A stretch of DNA of 64,000 nucleotides from Thiothrix unzii (lineage in GTDB: Bacteria; Pseudomonadota; Gammaproteobacteria; Thiotrichales; Thiotrichaceae): positions 2,232,001 to 2,296,000 of the forward strand of contig NZ_CP072793.1 in assembly GCF_017901175.1 (NCBI RefSeq). Reading direction: 5' to 3'. The notes beneath the pieces are model-generated. The model made no database searches. It was not told the DNA's origin and saw only the letters and a list, made by a program, of their open reading frames with translations. Made by a program: the position numbers and the translations under genes. The stretch's first letter is position 1; each line of letters starts with the position of its first letter. This document shows, piece by piece, positions 48,784 through 59,696 of this stretch.

Positions 48784-51264
48784 ATGATGGCAAAATTACG
48801 CCGCCCAAGGGGGAGTCGCATCCTTGCGCCCTTCTTGCTGCTGTTGGGCTTAACAGCAACACACCATGCGAATGCGTTTTACAACAGCACATCGGCACTG
48901 GGCACGAATACCAACGAAATCATGGAAGATGACGCAAGTGCGCCGTTCATTGATTTAATGAAAATGTCGCTGCCATTCCGTGAAGCACGCCCTCTCACTA
49001 AAGGCGAAGTGCAATACGACCGCTACGGCTGGCCGCGCAGCATTGCACCCGGCGGGCAAGCGGGCACACGCATCCTCAATAAACTCCCTGCTGGCACGAT
49101 TCCGCGTGGCTTTTACAGCGTACTCTACGAAGGCGAAGGCAAGCTCGAATACGGCAACGACGCTTCGCTGGTGGAACACACACCGGGGCGCGATGTGATT
49201 TTGATTGACCCCGGCACCGACAATGAACTCAGTGCCACGCTGTACATCAAAGCCACCAACCCCGCCAACCATTTACGCAATATCCGTATTTTGCCGCAGG
49301 GTGGGATTTGTGCGAGCAACCCGTTTCAGCGCGTCGCCAGCGCAGGGCAATGCCAAGGCGATTACTGGTCGTTTGAGCAGCATTCCAGCAAAATCATTTT
49401 CAACCCGGATTACCTGAAATACATGCGTGATTTCCGCGTGATCCGCTTTATGAATATGAGCGGCATTACCCGTAACCCGGTGTATGCGTGGGAAGACCGC
49501 GCCAGCATTGACCAATCCACGTGGGGTGGCGCGGAAGGCATACGCGGCGCACCGATGGAAGTGATGGTGGAGCTGGCGAACCGGTTGCACGCCGACCCGT
49601 GGTTTTCATTGCCGCACGCCGCCAGTGACGACTTTATCCGCCGCTTTGCCGATTACGTGAAAGTGCATCTCGACCCCTCGCTGAAAGTGTATGTGGAATA
49701 CACCAACGAAGCTTGGAACGGCATTTTCAACCAACACGCTTACGTCAAGCAGCAAGGGCAGCGTTTGGGGCTTGACCCCGACCCGCAACAGGCAGCTTAT
49801 AAGTTCTACTCACAACGCTCAGTGGAAGTGTTCCGTATCTGGGAACAATTATTTGGCAGTAACGAGCGTTTGGTGCGCGTGATGGGTGGCTTAGTGGGCA
49901 GCACTCAAATGAGCAAAACCATTTTAAGTCACAATGGCGCGTATCGCTCCACCGATGCTTACGCGGTTGCCCCGTATGTGTACGGCGACACCAATGCATT
50001 GCGTCAAGCCCGTAGCGTCAGCGATATTTTCCGCATTATGACCGACCCGAAATACCCGCATTCGTTACCCAATGAGATTGAGTTGATTCGTAAACAGGCG
50101 GATGTTACCCGCAGTTTTGGGGTCGATTTAATCGCTTACGAAGGCGGGCAACACTTGGTTGACTGGAATACCAAATCCAACGATCAACACCCTAATAACT
50201 TGTTTTACCAAGCCAATCGCCACCCACAGATGGGGGTGATTTACAAACGCTTGCTGGAAGGCTGGCGGCAAGCGGGCGGTAAATTGTTTGTGCATTACAC
50301 CTCACCACGCATTTACCAAAAATACGGCAGCTTTGGGGCGAAAGAGTTTATTACCCAACCCGATGGAAAAGCACCGAAACACCAGGCGATGATCAATTTT
50401 TCACGCAGCAATCCGTGCTGGTGGGCAGGGTGTTCCGGCAATACCTTGGTGCGCCACACCAAACCCGCCACCACGTTGGAGGCGATGAAAACTCAGTCGG
50501 AACCGCTGGATGCCACTGCCCCACAACACGAGCCAGTGCATGGCGAACCGCCACCGTTCCCGATGGGCAATACCACACCGGAACAAGAGTTCAGCGGCAA
50601 CGCCCCCGTCAATCCGCCCCCAGCAGCGCAACGGCTGTTAGTGTCAATGCGGGCTTCCCCCGCTGAACGTTACGTCAACGGCGGTAACGCACTGATTAAT
50701 TTGCGGCGTAATGGAGCAGACCCTTGGCAAGGCGCGGCGCATTACGTATTGCGCACCGTGGCACACGGCAAAATTGACGGCACGCAAGACCTCGCGGCGT
50801 TATGGCAGGCAAGCTGGGATCAAAATAACCTTTACCTGCGCATTGGGGTGGAAGATAACCGCTTTGTCGCCAATACACCCGTGCCTTGGAATAACGATTC
50901 CGTCGAAGTGTATTTGGATGCTGATGGCTCATTAAACAGCCAATACGACGGGCGCAACGACTTCCACTTTATCTTTGACATGGCTAACGGCAAAGTCGCA
51001 CTTGGTAAAAATTCCCCGCCGCAAGAACGCATTGCGATGAATCAGCGGGTTATTCGTGAAGGGGAAGGCTATGTGCTGGAAATCACGCTACCTTGGAATG
51101 CGGTGGGAATGTCACCGCGCCCCGGAATGCGCATTGGGCTGGATGTACACGTCAATGACAACGACGGCACACCACAGCGCAAAGGCAAACTCACATGGCG
51201 AGCGCGGGAAGATGAAGCCTGGCGCAACCCTTCGCTGTTCGGGCGCGTGATTTTGGGGGAATAA
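48784..51264 (+). CDS. Secreted glycoside hydrolase-like protein with C-terminal CBM9-like domain
   Basis: ATG 48784 gives 826 residues with a signal peptide (RILAPFLLLLGLTATHHANA); a TTG at 48724 would add 20 unlikely residues. The middle resembles a (beta/alpha)8 glycosidase of clan GH-A: VYVEYTNEAWN carries the expected acid/base Glu, and DLIAYEGGQH a plausible nucleophile Glu. A Pro-rich linker near residue 590-620 leads to a CBM9-like domain (HGKIDGTQDLAALWQASWDQ, then SVEVYLDADG). It probably acts on an extracellular polysaccharide; the substrate is not identifiable. It is divergent from murA. Confidence 0.8.
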   Translation: MMAKLRRPRGSRILAPFLLLLGLTATHHANAFYNSTSALGTNTNEIMEDDASAPFIDLMKMSLPFREARPLTKGEVQYDRYGWPRSIAPGGQAGTRILNKLPAGTIPRGFYSVLYEGEGKLEYGNDASLVEHTPGRDVILIDPGTDNELSATLYIKATNPANHLRNIRILPQGGICASNPFQRVASAGQCQGDYWSFEQHSSKIIFNPDYLKYMRDFRVIRFMNMSGITRNPVYAWEDRASIDQSTWGGAEGIRGAPMEVMVELANRLHADPWFSLPHAASDDFIRRFADYVKVHLDPSLKVYVEYTNEAWNGIFNQHAYVKQQGQRLGLDPDPQQAAYKFYSQRSVEVFRIWEQLFGSNERLVRVMGGLVGSTQMSKTILSHNGAYRSTDAYAVAPYVYGDTNALRQARSVSDIFRIMTDPKYPHSLPNEIELIRKQADVTRSFGVDLIAYEGGQHLVDWNTKSNDQHPNNLFYQANRHPQMGVIYKRLLEGWRQAGGKLFVHYTSPRIYQKYGSFGAKEFITQPDGKAPKHQAMINFSRSNPCWWAGCSGNTLVRHTKPATTLEAMKTQSEPLDATAPQHEPVHGEPPPFPMGNTTPEQEFSGNAPVNPPPAAQRLLVSMRASPAERYVNGGNALINLRRNGADPWQGAAHYVLRTVAHGKIDGTQDLAALWQASWDQNNLYLRIGVEDNRFVANTPVPWNNDSVEVYLDADGSLNSQYDGRNDFHFIFDMANGKVALGKNSPPQERIAMNQRVIREGEGYVLEITLPWNAVGMSPRPGMRIGLDVHVNDNDGTPQRKGKLTWRAREDEAWRNPSLFGRVILGE

Positions 51265-51273
51265 TTCCCCCAA
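51253..51273. terminator. Bidirectional terminator-like palindrome
   Basis: TTGGGGGAAT-A-ATTCCCCCAA is a perfect 10-base inverted repeat. It covers the stop codon of the glycosidase-like gene and lies just beyond the 3' end of the convergent Ntn-hydrolase gene. It lacks a long T run. Confidence 0.6.
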
Positions 51274-51283
51274 GCTGGCGTGG

Positions 51284-51790
51284 TTAACTGGCGTGTACTT
51301 TGCTAATAACCACGACCGGCGATTCGCAGAAAATGGATAACTCAATCGCCGTTTCCACCGACTTTTGCGCGGAATGTCCTAAATGCAGGGCGGCGAGTGC
51401 GAAATCCATGCCCGCGCCAATCGCCTCATAGGTCAACACTTCTTCGATAAGCCAATGCTCGACCGCGAAGACTTTCCCCTCAAAACCAATGAGGTAGGAA
51501 TTCTCGATGCGGGCGTGATTGGCTTTCTTGTTTTTCCACTCGGAAAACTCAGACAAAAACTCCAGCAACGCCTGCTCCGTCGCTGCCGCTGGCTTGCGCG
51601 TCAACACGAACAGGCGCAATAAACTGCTCTCTTCCGCCGAACCCACCGCACCAACCACCAAATCATTCACTTCAAACAACTTGGAATGACTGGTATTTTG
51701 CCCGCGTGTCTGCGTATGCCCACGCACCGTGATTGAGTCCGCCGCTATCTCATACCCCTCTTTCGTCACCCGACAAGCCACTACCGACAT
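51284..51790 (-). CDS. HslV/proteasome-like Ntn hydrolase family protein
   Basis: This 168-residue protein starts MSVVACRVTKEGYEIAADSI, resembling proteasome beta-type subunits, where the residue after Met becomes the nucleophile. Here that would be Ser2 rather than Thr. AIGAGMDFALAALHLGHSAQ matches the HslV/Anbu block with IGSG..A..A. The C-terminus is ICESPV-like (SIFCESPVVVISK). GGAGGT precedes the ATG. No HslU-type ATPase is adjacent, so it is a stand-alone member, perhaps inactive or with another partner. Confidence 0.68.
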   Translation of the reverse strand: MSVVACRVTKEGYEIAADSITVRGHTQTRGQNTSHSKLFEVNDLVVGAVGSAEESSLLRLFVLTRKPAAATEQALLEFLSEFSEWKNKKANHARIENSYLIGFEGKVFAVEHWLIEEVLTYEAIGAGMDFALAALHLGHSAQKSVETAIELSIFCESPVVVISKVHAS

Positions 51791-51877
51791 GTTCCACCTC
51801 CACTGCGTACAATCGGTGGATTGTAGCGCATTGTGGCGGGGTTGGTGGCAAATCCGAGGGATTTTGCCGCAGCCTGA

Positions 51878-53227
51878 CTAACCGAATTTCGGCAAATGAG
51901 CGAGTGATTCCTTGATCGCTTCCTCCGGGTAATCGAAGTCGGTTAAATCACCTTGCAGGTAACGGTCATAAGAGGTCATGTCGAAATGCCCGTGACCTGA
52001 GAGGTTGAACAACAAGGTTTTAGCTTCGCCCGTTTTTGCGCAGTTTTGCGCTTCACGAATTGTGGCGGCAATCGCGTGGCAGGATTCAGGAGCGGCGATA
52101 ATCCCTTCACTTTTCGCAAACAGCACCCCGGCAGCAAAGGTTTCCAGTTGCGGAACGGCGACGGCTTCGATTAAACCTTCGTGATACAACTGACTCACCA
52201 GCGCGGATTCGCCGTGGTAACGCAAACCGCCTGCGTGAATTCCCGGCGGCATAAAATCATGCCCCAAGGTGTACATCTTCATCAACGGAGTCAGACCAGC
52301 CGTATCACCGTAGTCATAGGTGTAAATGCCTTTGGTCAGCGTTGGGCAGGACGTGGGTTCGACAGCCACCAATCGCACATTTTTACCCGCTGCATTATCG
52401 GCTAAGAACGGGAACGCAACACCACCAAAGTTGGAACCACCGCCGCAAGGCGCGAAAATCATGTCGGGGTAATCACCGACCATCGCCAGTTGTTTTTTAG
52501 CTTCCAACCCGATAATGGTTTGATGCAGCAATACATGATTGAGGACAGAACCCAAGGCGTAATTGGTGTCCGCGCGGCTGGCGGCCTCTTCCACCGCTTC
52601 GGAAATGGCAATCCCTAATGAGCCATTGGAATCGGGATGTGCCGCCAAAATGGCACGCCCAGATGCGGTCATATCGGTGGGGCTGGCGAAAACTTCTGCT
52701 CCCCACGTTTGCATCATGGAACGGCGGTAGGGCTTTTGTTCGTAGCTGATTTTGACCATGTAAACCCGCACGTCAATACCAAATATTTGCCCCGCCAAGG
52801 CTAATGAACAACCCCATTGACCCGCCCCCGTTTCGGTGGATAAGCGTTTGATGCCTGCTTGCTGGTTGTAATAGGCTTGCGCAATCGCCGTGTTGGGTTT
52901 GTGCGAACCCGCCGGACTAACTGCTTCGTTTTTGTAGTAAATTTTCGCGGGGGTGTTGAGGAGCTTTTCAAGGCGATGAGCGCGATACAGCGGCGATGGT
53001 CGCCACATGGTCAGGGCTTCACGCACCGGGTCGGGGATTTTGATCCAGCGTTCGGTGCTGACCTCTTGCATGACCAAGGCTTCAGGGAAAATAGCTAACA
53101 TCGCTTCGGGCGGAACTGGCTTGCCGTCTGGCCCCAAATAGGGCGAAGGTGGGTTGGGCATATCAGCAATCACATTGTACCAATGGGTTGGCATCTCGTT
53201 TTCAGGCAGGTAGATTTTGGTGGTCAT
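51878..53227 (-). CDS. TrpB2-type tryptophan synthase beta-like enzyme
   Basis: ATG 53227 (AAAGGAGA upstream) gives 449 residues. The PLP lysine is in AGSHKPNTAIAQ, and the phosphate-binding loop is CGGGSNFGG. The N-terminal extension (residues 1-70) and the RPSPLYRAHRLEK start are typical of the long TrpB2 branch. TrpB2 makes tryptophan from indole and serine and often lacks an adjacent trpA, as here. Some members have other beta-replacement substrates. Confidence 0.92.
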   Translation of the reverse strand: MTTKIYLPENEMPTHWYNVIADMPNPPSPYLGPDGKPVPPEAMLAIFPEALVMQEVSTERWIKIPDPVREALTMWRPSPLYRAHRLEKLLNTPAKIYYKNEAVSPAGSHKPNTAIAQAYYNQQAGIKRLSTETGAGQWGCSLALAGQIFGIDVRVYMVKISYEQKPYRRSMMQTWGAEVFASPTDMTASGRAILAAHPDSNGSLGIAISEAVEEAASRADTNYALGSVLNHVLLHQTIIGLEAKKQLAMVGDYPDMIFAPCGGGSNFGGVAFPFLADNAAGKNVRLVAVEPTSCPTLTKGIYTYDYGDTAGLTPLMKMYTLGHDFMPPGIHAGGLRYHGESALVSQLYHEGLIEAVAVPQLETFAAGVLFAKSEGIIAAPESCHAIAATIREAQNCAKTGEAKTLLFNLSGHGHFDMTSYDRYLQGDLTDFDYPEEAIKESLAHLPKFG

Positions 53228-53325
53228 GCGCGTCTCCTTTTCCGTATGAAGTGTAGGTTTTATATTCCCACTTGCACCAGAAGTGTGCAATGTAAAATGT
53301 GGGCAAATCCGCGCAGGTTTTTTGA

Positions 53326-53472
53326 TAGGGGAACATTCCGCTGTCGTCTGGTATGGCGGCTCAACTGGCGGGCATGGAACGAGTAACGTTTTTGCTGAAC
53401 CTGCACCATTACGGCGTGCCGATGCTGGATTTGCCGATGGATGAACTGGAGGCAGACCTCGCCAATGCTTGA
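53326..53472 (+). pseudogene. UPF0175 antitoxin remnant (5' end lost)
   Basis: The frame reads IPLSSGMAAQLAGMERVTFL then LNLHHYGVPMLDLPMDELEA and DLANA before the stop at 53470-53472. This is the C-terminal half of UPF0175-family antitoxins (SSGKAAELAG..., HGVP......DL..DL). Stop codons lie just upstream (TGA and TAG near 53318-53325), and the first 30-40 residues are missing. Its stop overlaps the start of the toxin-like remnant. Confidence 0.7.
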
Positions 53473-53635
53473 ACAGAAAATCATCGTTATCAATACCAGT
53501 CCACTGATTGCGCTAGTCGCAGCGTGGGGTACGCTTGAGCCGTTGCTTAGCCTACATGCTGCGGTACATGTTCCGGCTGAGGTGGCAGAAGAAATTTGCC
53601 GGGGTGGTGACACGACAGTTTTCCCCTATAGCTAA
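53465..53635 (+). pseudogene. DUF3368-type PIN toxin remnant (3' end lost)
   Basis: ATG 53465 overlaps the antitoxin stop. IIVINTSPLIALVAAWGTLE, then PLLSLHAAVHVPAEVAEEIC is the N-terminal third of a DUF3368/PIN protein, including the first acidic-site region with Asn in place of the usual Asp. It stops at 53635 after 56 residues, against about 150 for the family. The remainder up to glnS (53636-53744) has no recognisable toxin sequence. Confidence 0.7.
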
Positions 53636-53744
53636 ACACTAACTCCCACCAGCAACCGAACTGTTCAAGAAATTCGTGACTGGACATCACCCACGCTTAA
53701 TAGTCTAATTCCCCCATTGAAATAACACACAAGAAGCTAGAGCC

Positions 53745-55412
53745 ATGAGCGAGACTGTCAGACCCCTCAACTTCATTGAACGAATCATCGAAGAAGACCT
53801 TAACAGCGGTAAAGTCACCGCAATTCGTACCCGTTTTCCGCCCGAACCCAACGGTTATCTGCATTTGGGTCATGCCAAATCCATTTGGCTGAATTTTGGG
53901 TTGGCGCAACGCTACGGCGGCAAATGCAACCTGCGGATGGACGACACCAACCCTGCCAAGGAAGAGGAAGAATACGTCGACTCCATCCAGCACGATGTGC
54001 AGTGGCTCGGTTATCAGTGGGATGGTGAAGTGCATTACGCTTCGGATTACTTCGATCAGTTACACGCTTGGGCGGTGTATTTAATTGAACAAGGCAAAGC
54101 CTTTGTGTGCGATTTAAACGCCGAACAAATGCGCGAATACCGTGGCACACTGACCGAACCCGGCAAGGAAAGCCCGTTCCGCACCCGCTCTGTTGAAGAC
54201 AATCTCGCGCTGTTTGAAAAAATGCGGGTGGGCGAATTTGAGGAAGGCGCGTGCTGTTTGCGTGCCAAAATCGACATGGCTTCCGCGAATATCAATTTGC
54301 GTGACCCGGTGTTGTACCGCATCAAAAAGGCCAGCCATCACCAAACTGGCGATAAATGGTGCATTTACCCATCTTACGATTACGCCCACGGGCAAAGTGA
54401 CGCGATTGAAGGCATTACCCATTCGATTTGCACCCTCGAATTTGAATCGCACCGCCCGTTGTATGACTGGTGCATTCAAAATTTACCTGTGCCTGCGGAA
54501 CCGCATCAATACGAATTTTCGCGCCTCAACGTCAATTACACCGTCACCAGCAAGCGCAAACTCAAGCAATTGGTGGATGAAAACCACGTCGCTGGCTGGG
54601 ATGACCCGCGTATGCCCACCATCGCGGGGATGCGTCGGCGCGGCTATACCCCCAAAGCGTTGCGTGATTTTTGCGAAATGGCAGGTGTAACCAAGGTCGA
54701 AGGCGTGGTCGACATCAGCATGTTGGAACACGCGATTCGCAACGATTTAAACGACAACTCGCCGCGTGCTATGTGTGTATTACACCCGCTCAAAGTGATC
54801 CTGACCAATTACCCGGAAGGTCAAACCGAAACCATTACCGCGCCCGTGCATCCGCAACGTGAAGACATGGGAACGCGGGCGTTGCCGTTCGGACGCGAAA
54901 TTTTCATCGACCAAGACGACTTCCGCGAAGAAGCCAACAAGCAGTACAAACGTTTGGTAAAAGGCAAGCGCGTGCGTCTGCGTAATGCTTATGTGATTGA
55001 AGCCGATGAAGCCGTAAAAGACGCAGCGGGCAATATTATTGCAGTCCATGCCCGCGTGATTGAAGACACATTGGGCAAAGATCCAGCCGATGGCGTGAAA
55101 GCCAAAGGGGTCATCCACTGGGTAGCCGCGCACGACAATCTGGATTGCGAAGTGCGTTTATACGACCGCCTGTTTACCGACGTAGCCCCGGATGCGGGTG
55201 GTAAAAACTACCTCGATTACCTGAACCCCAACAGTTTGGTGATCCTCAGTGGGTGCAAAGCCGAAAAAAGTCTAGCAACCGCTGGCTTAGAAGACCGCTT
55301 CCAGTTCGAGCGCGAAGGCTACTTTACCCTTGATAACAAACACACGAATGCCGACAGCGCAGTATTTAACCGCATCATCGGCTTGAAAGATACTTGGGAA
55401 AAGGTAGCGTAA
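53745..55412 (+). CDS. glnS: Glutaminyl-tRNA synthetase
   Basis: This 555-residue protein (E. coli 554) is a class I synthetase. The HIGH motif is [16 protein letters not shown] (His40, His43), the KMSKS equivalent is [10 protein letters not shown], and the anticodon-binding beta-barrel domains follow from about residue 340. It attaches glutamine to tRNA-Gln. Its presence shows direct glutaminylation, as in most gammaproteobacteria. Its ribosome site is weak. Confidence 0.97.
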   Translation: MSETVRPLNFIERIIEEDLNSGKVTAIRTRFPPEPNGYLHLGHAKSIWLNFGLAQRYGGKCNLRMDDTNPAKEEEEYVDSIQHDVQWLGYQWDGEVHYASDYFDQLHAWAVYLIEQGKAFVCDLNAEQMREYRGTLTEPGKESPFRTRSVEDNLALFEKMRVGEFEEGACCLRAKIDMASANINLRDPVLYRIKKASHHQTGDKWCIYPSYDYAHGQSDAIEGITHSICTLEFESHRPLYDWCIQNLPVPAEPHQYEFSRLNVNYTVTSKRKLKQLVDENHVAGWDDPRMPTIAGMRRRGYTPKALRDFCEMAGVTKVEGVVDISMLEHAIRNDLNDNSPRAMCVLHPLKVILTNYPEGQTETITAPVHPQREDMGTRALPFGREIFIDQDDFREEANKQYKRLVKGKRVRLRNAYVIEADEAVKDAAGNIIAVHARVIEDTLGKDPADGVKAKGVIHWVAAHDNLDCEVRLYDRLFTDVAPDAGGKNYLDYLNPNSLVILSGCKAEKSLATAGLEDRFQFEREGYFTLDNKHTNADSAVFNRIIGLKDTWEKVA

Positions 55413-55422
55413 GCTGCGTGTT

Positions 55423-55626
55423 CTAACCCGTGCTGCGGAACAAGTTTCCGCACGCATGGCAGCGGAATAGCCCGCAATTACGCGCACTGAATAACCGCCG
55501 CAGCCAAGATTGCTGGGCGACTCGTGCTGTCCCACCGCATTGGGGGCAGGTTGCTACATTAGGTGTACCGTGGCTAGTTTGTGCCGATCTACCAAAGTTG
55601 CTACTTCTGAACATCCTTGTCATCAT
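55423..55626 (-). CDS. Small zinc-ribbon-like protein
   Basis: This 67-residue protein has two CxxC pairs, CPQC (about residue 28) and CHAC (about residue 56), separated by a basic stretch with WLRRLFSARNCG. That is the shape of a small zinc ribbon. AAGG precedes the ATG pair. It is convergent with glnS. The cysteine spacing supports a real gene, but no family is identified. Confidence 0.55.
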   Translation of the reverse strand: MMTRMFRSSNFGRSAQTSHGTPNVATCPQCGGTARVAQQSWLRRLFSARNCGLFRCHACGNLFRSTG

Positions 55627-55722
55627 TTCGCGCCTTGATCTGTTATTGATGAATATGCGTTAATCTTATAGCACATCTTGTTGCAAGCCGTTCTAGCATT
55701 TACCTGCCCTTTCGGAATTCAT

Positions 55723-56103
55723 ATGCGTATTCTTGCCTTACACCATGTCAGCATTATCGTGAGCAACACCGCAACCGCGCTGGGTTTTTACCGCGATTTG
55801 CTAGGCTTAGACGTAGATGATAGCCGCCCCGACTTGGGTTATCCCGGCGCGTGGCTGCACATTAATGCCGCACAACAAATTCACTTACTCGAAGTCCCCA
55901 ACCCCGAAAGCGGGTTAATCCGCCCCGCGCACGGCGGGCGTGACCGCCATTTGGCATTGTGGTGTGACGATTTGGATCAGCTTGCCCAGCGTTTGGAAAC
56001 AGCCAATATTGCCTATAGCCGCAGCAAATCCGGTCGACAAGCCTTGTTTTGCCGCGACCCGGACGACAATGCGGTGGAAATCATGCAACACCCTGCTCCA
56101 TGA
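55723..56103 (+). CDS. VOC-family (glyoxalase-like) protein
   Basis: ATG 55723 gives 126 residues. LHHVSIIVSNTATALGFYRD, then LLGLDVDDSRPDLGYPGAWL, HLALWCDDL and the final RDPDDNAVEIMQ are typical of a single VOC dioxygenase/glyoxalase fold with metal-binding His and Glu. The substrate is unknown. The stop overlaps the start of the following gene (ATGA). Confidence 0.88.
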   Translation: MRILALHHVSIIVSNTATALGFYRDLLGLDVDDSRPDLGYPGAWLHINAAQQIHLLEVPNPESGLIRPAHGGRDRHLALWCDDLDQLAQRLETANIAYSRSKSGRQALFCRDPDDNAVEIMQHPAP

Positions 56104-56459
56104 ATACCGCTAACACCGTCAGCAAACACCAGCGCATTTACGCCGTAGTACGCCAAATACCGCAAGGTTACGTTGCCACTTACGGAGACATTGCGGTGCT
56201 GGCAGGTTTGCCCGGTCATGCACGCTTGGTCGGCTACGCACTACACGCTTTACCCGAATTCAGCGATGTACCTTGGCAACGGGTCATCAACGCCAAAGGC
56301 ACGATCAGTTTAGGACGTGCGTACCCCGGTGGCGAATTACACCAACGTCACTTACTGGAAGCGGAAGGCGTAGAATTTGACGCAAATGGGCGCATCGACC
56401 TGCGACGTTTCCGTTTCAAGCACGCACAAGTCACTGCTAAACTGCCCGATTTGCGGTAA
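56100..56459 (+). CDS. Alkyltransferase-like protein (ATL), DNA base-flipping
   Basis: This 119-residue protein has the MGMT DNA-binding fold: a TYGDIAVLAG helix-turn-helix start, and Arg in GHARLVGYAL. The active-site motif reads PWQRVI, with Trp59 in place of the alkyl-accepting Cys of PCHRV. That is the hallmark of ATL proteins, which bind O6-alkylguanine without repairing it and flag it for nucleotide excision repair. uvrB is in the same window, 28 kb away. It is coupled to the VOC gene. Confidence 0.9.
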   Translation: MNTANTVSKHQRIYAVVRQIPQGYVATYGDIAVLAGLPGHARLVGYALHALPEFSDVPWQRVINAKGTISLGRAYPGGELHQRHLLEAEGVEFDANGRIDLRRFRFKHAQVTAKLPDLR

Positions 56460-57863
<1,404 letters not shown>

Positions 57864-57865
57864 CT

Positions 57866-59014
57866 ATGTTTGGTGACATCTCCATTGAAGTATTTCTGCG
57901 TGACTATTGGCAGAAAAAACCGCTGCTCATCCGTAACGCTTTTCCTGATTTCGAGTCGCCGATTACGCCGGACGAACTGGCAGGGTTGGCCTGCGAAACC
58001 GATACCGCACGGATTGTGATTGAGAAAGGCGGGAAACACGCATGGGAAGTGCGCCACGGTGCATTTGACGATGCAGATTTCACCAACCTGCCGGAAACGC
58101 ACTGGACACTGCTGGTCAACGATACCGACCAGCATTTAGCGGAATTGAAAGCGGTTATGGAACCATTCCGCTTCATTCCCGACTGGCGCATTGATGACCT
58201 GATGATTAGCTTCGCAGTGGAAGGCGGTTCGGTAGGCCCTCACGTTGACGAATACGATGTATTTTTGATTCAGGCGCAAGGGCAACGTCGCTGGCAAATT
58301 ACCACCCAACCTGCCAAACCTGATAATTTTTTAGCGGGTCTGGATCTGCGCATTATGCGTGATTTTGAAGCAGAGCAGGAATGGGTCGTCAACCCCGGTG
58401 ATATGCTGTATTTACCACCTAATGTGCCACATTACGGGGTTGCGCTGAACGAATGCATGACTTATTCCGTGGGTTTCCGTGCGCCTTCGCAAGCTGAAAT
58501 GCTGGAAAATCTGGTCGAAAACCTGCTGGAAGACCCGCGTTTAAAACAGCGTTTCAACGATAGCGAACGTGAGTGCCAAGCACACCCCGGTGAGTTGACC
58601 GCTGGCGACATGGAACGCTTAATTGATTTCGTGGTAGACGCACTGCCACAAGATACCCAAGCATTGCAATTATGGCTGGGTAAATACCTCAGCCAACCCA
58701 AAGTGGATAATAATGATACATTAGAACCGAGCTGCCTTAGCAAGGCCGAGTTAATCAAATTAATTAACCGCCGCGCCACCTTTGAAAAACTACCGGGCAT
58801 TCGTTTTTTATACTTTATTAATGATGACGAAATTTGTTTGTTTGCGAATGGCACATTACACAGAGCGGCGGCTGAGCAATTGCAATTCATACAATACTTA
58901 TGCAATACCACTATTTTCAAACACAATAGCTACAAAACCTATCTACAGGACAAAAATGCACTGGAGCTATGGCGTGATTTACTCGAAGCAGGATTGATAA
59001 ATATCAATAATTAA
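57866..59014 (+). CDS. roxA: Ribosomal protein uL16 arginine 3-hydroxylase
   Basis: This 382-residue JmjC/cupin oxygenase has its Fe(II) ligands in GPHVDEYDVF (His126, Asp128) and NVPHYGV (His189), followed by a helical dimerisation region and a C-terminal winged-helix-like domain. The start (YWQKKPLLIRNAFPDF) is typical of YcfD/RoxA. It hydroxylates an arginine of uL16 using 2-oxoglutarate. It follows purB directly. Confidence 0.92.
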   Translation: MFGDISIEVFLRDYWQKKPLLIRNAFPDFESPITPDELAGLACETDTARIVIEKGGKHAWEVRHGAFDDADFTNLPETHWTLLVNDTDQHLAELKAVMEPFRFIPDWRIDDLMISFAVEGGSVGPHVDEYDVFLIQAQGQRRWQITTQPAKPDNFLAGLDLRIMRDFEAEQEWVVNPGDMLYLPPNVPHYGVALNECMTYSVGFRAPSQAEMLENLVENLLEDPRLKQRFNDSERECQAHPGELTAGDMERLIDFVVDALPQDTQALQLWLGKYLSQPKVDNNDTLEPSCLSKAELIKLINRRATFEKLPGIRFLYFINDDEICLFANGTLHRAAAEQLQFIQYLCNTTIFKHNSYKTYLQDKNALELWRDLLEAGLININN

Positions 59015-59186
59015 GCAGAGTCAAGACTCATTACTTGCTTTTATGGCTTAAAACACCACCGTTAATCTGAAATTCAGCATTAGCTAATTAAGATGTAGCC
59101 ATTAGTATTTCGTATAAAAGCAAGATGTGAGGGTTTTGTCGATGGGAGTACTAGGCTAAGATTTTTTATTAACAGGGGAAAAACGT

Positions 59187-59483
59187 ATGGGTTGTCAAAA
59201 ATCCATTATTGTCGTGGGCGGTCTTATCATCGCCATTGTGTCGTTATTGTCAGTGTCGCCTGCTATCCATGCAGCCGATACGCAGTACAAAATTGCTATG
59301 AAACGTAGCAATCCAGATAAACCACTGACTCGTGATGAAGTGCTTTCAGCAGTCGAGACGCGCTATAAAGGCCGGATCATGTCGCTGCAAGCCAAGCCGA
59401 GTAGTGGTGCGCCGGATTGCCACATTGTGCGCATGATGTCACTAACTGGTGAGTACATGACCATAAACGTTGCTTGTGATTAA
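59187..59483 (+). CDS. Exported PepSY-like protein
   Basis: This 98-residue protein has a signal peptide (GGLIIAIVSLLSVSPAIHAA) and a PepSY-like domain: TRDEVLSAVETRYKGRIMSL, then DCHIVRMMSLTGEYMTINVA. PepSY proteins are often encoded beside PhoPQ-like systems and may modulate them. It lies 214 bases ahead of such a system, but a terminator intervenes. The 172 bases before it (59015-59186) contain no gene. Confidence 0.75.
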   Translation: MGCQKSIIVVGGLIIAIVSLLSVSPAIHAADTQYKIAMKRSNPDKPLTRDEVLSAVETRYKGRIMSLQAKPSSGAPDCHIVRMMSLTGEYMTINVACD

Positions 59484-59524
59484 GTACTGGTGGCGAGGCT
59501 ACTACAGCCAAACCTAAGAGCAGA

Positions 59525-59566
59525 TGCCCGGAGAACTGAGGGAGTATCCGGGCATTTGTTTTTGTG
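59525..59566 (+). terminator. Rho-independent terminator after the PepSY-like gene
   Basis: ATGCCCGGA (59525-59533) and TCCGGGCAT (59548-59556) form a perfect 9-base stem followed by TTGTTTTTG. Confidence 0.88.
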
Positions 59567-59696
59567 GAAAGGCAAAATGATGGTTTTTTATTCCTGATAA
59601 GCTGGTGTACAATCTGGGGCGAGCGGCTAAATCCATAGCAATAAAGGGCAAGCACGCTTGAATTAACTGACTGATTAACTTTAAAGAATAACTGTT

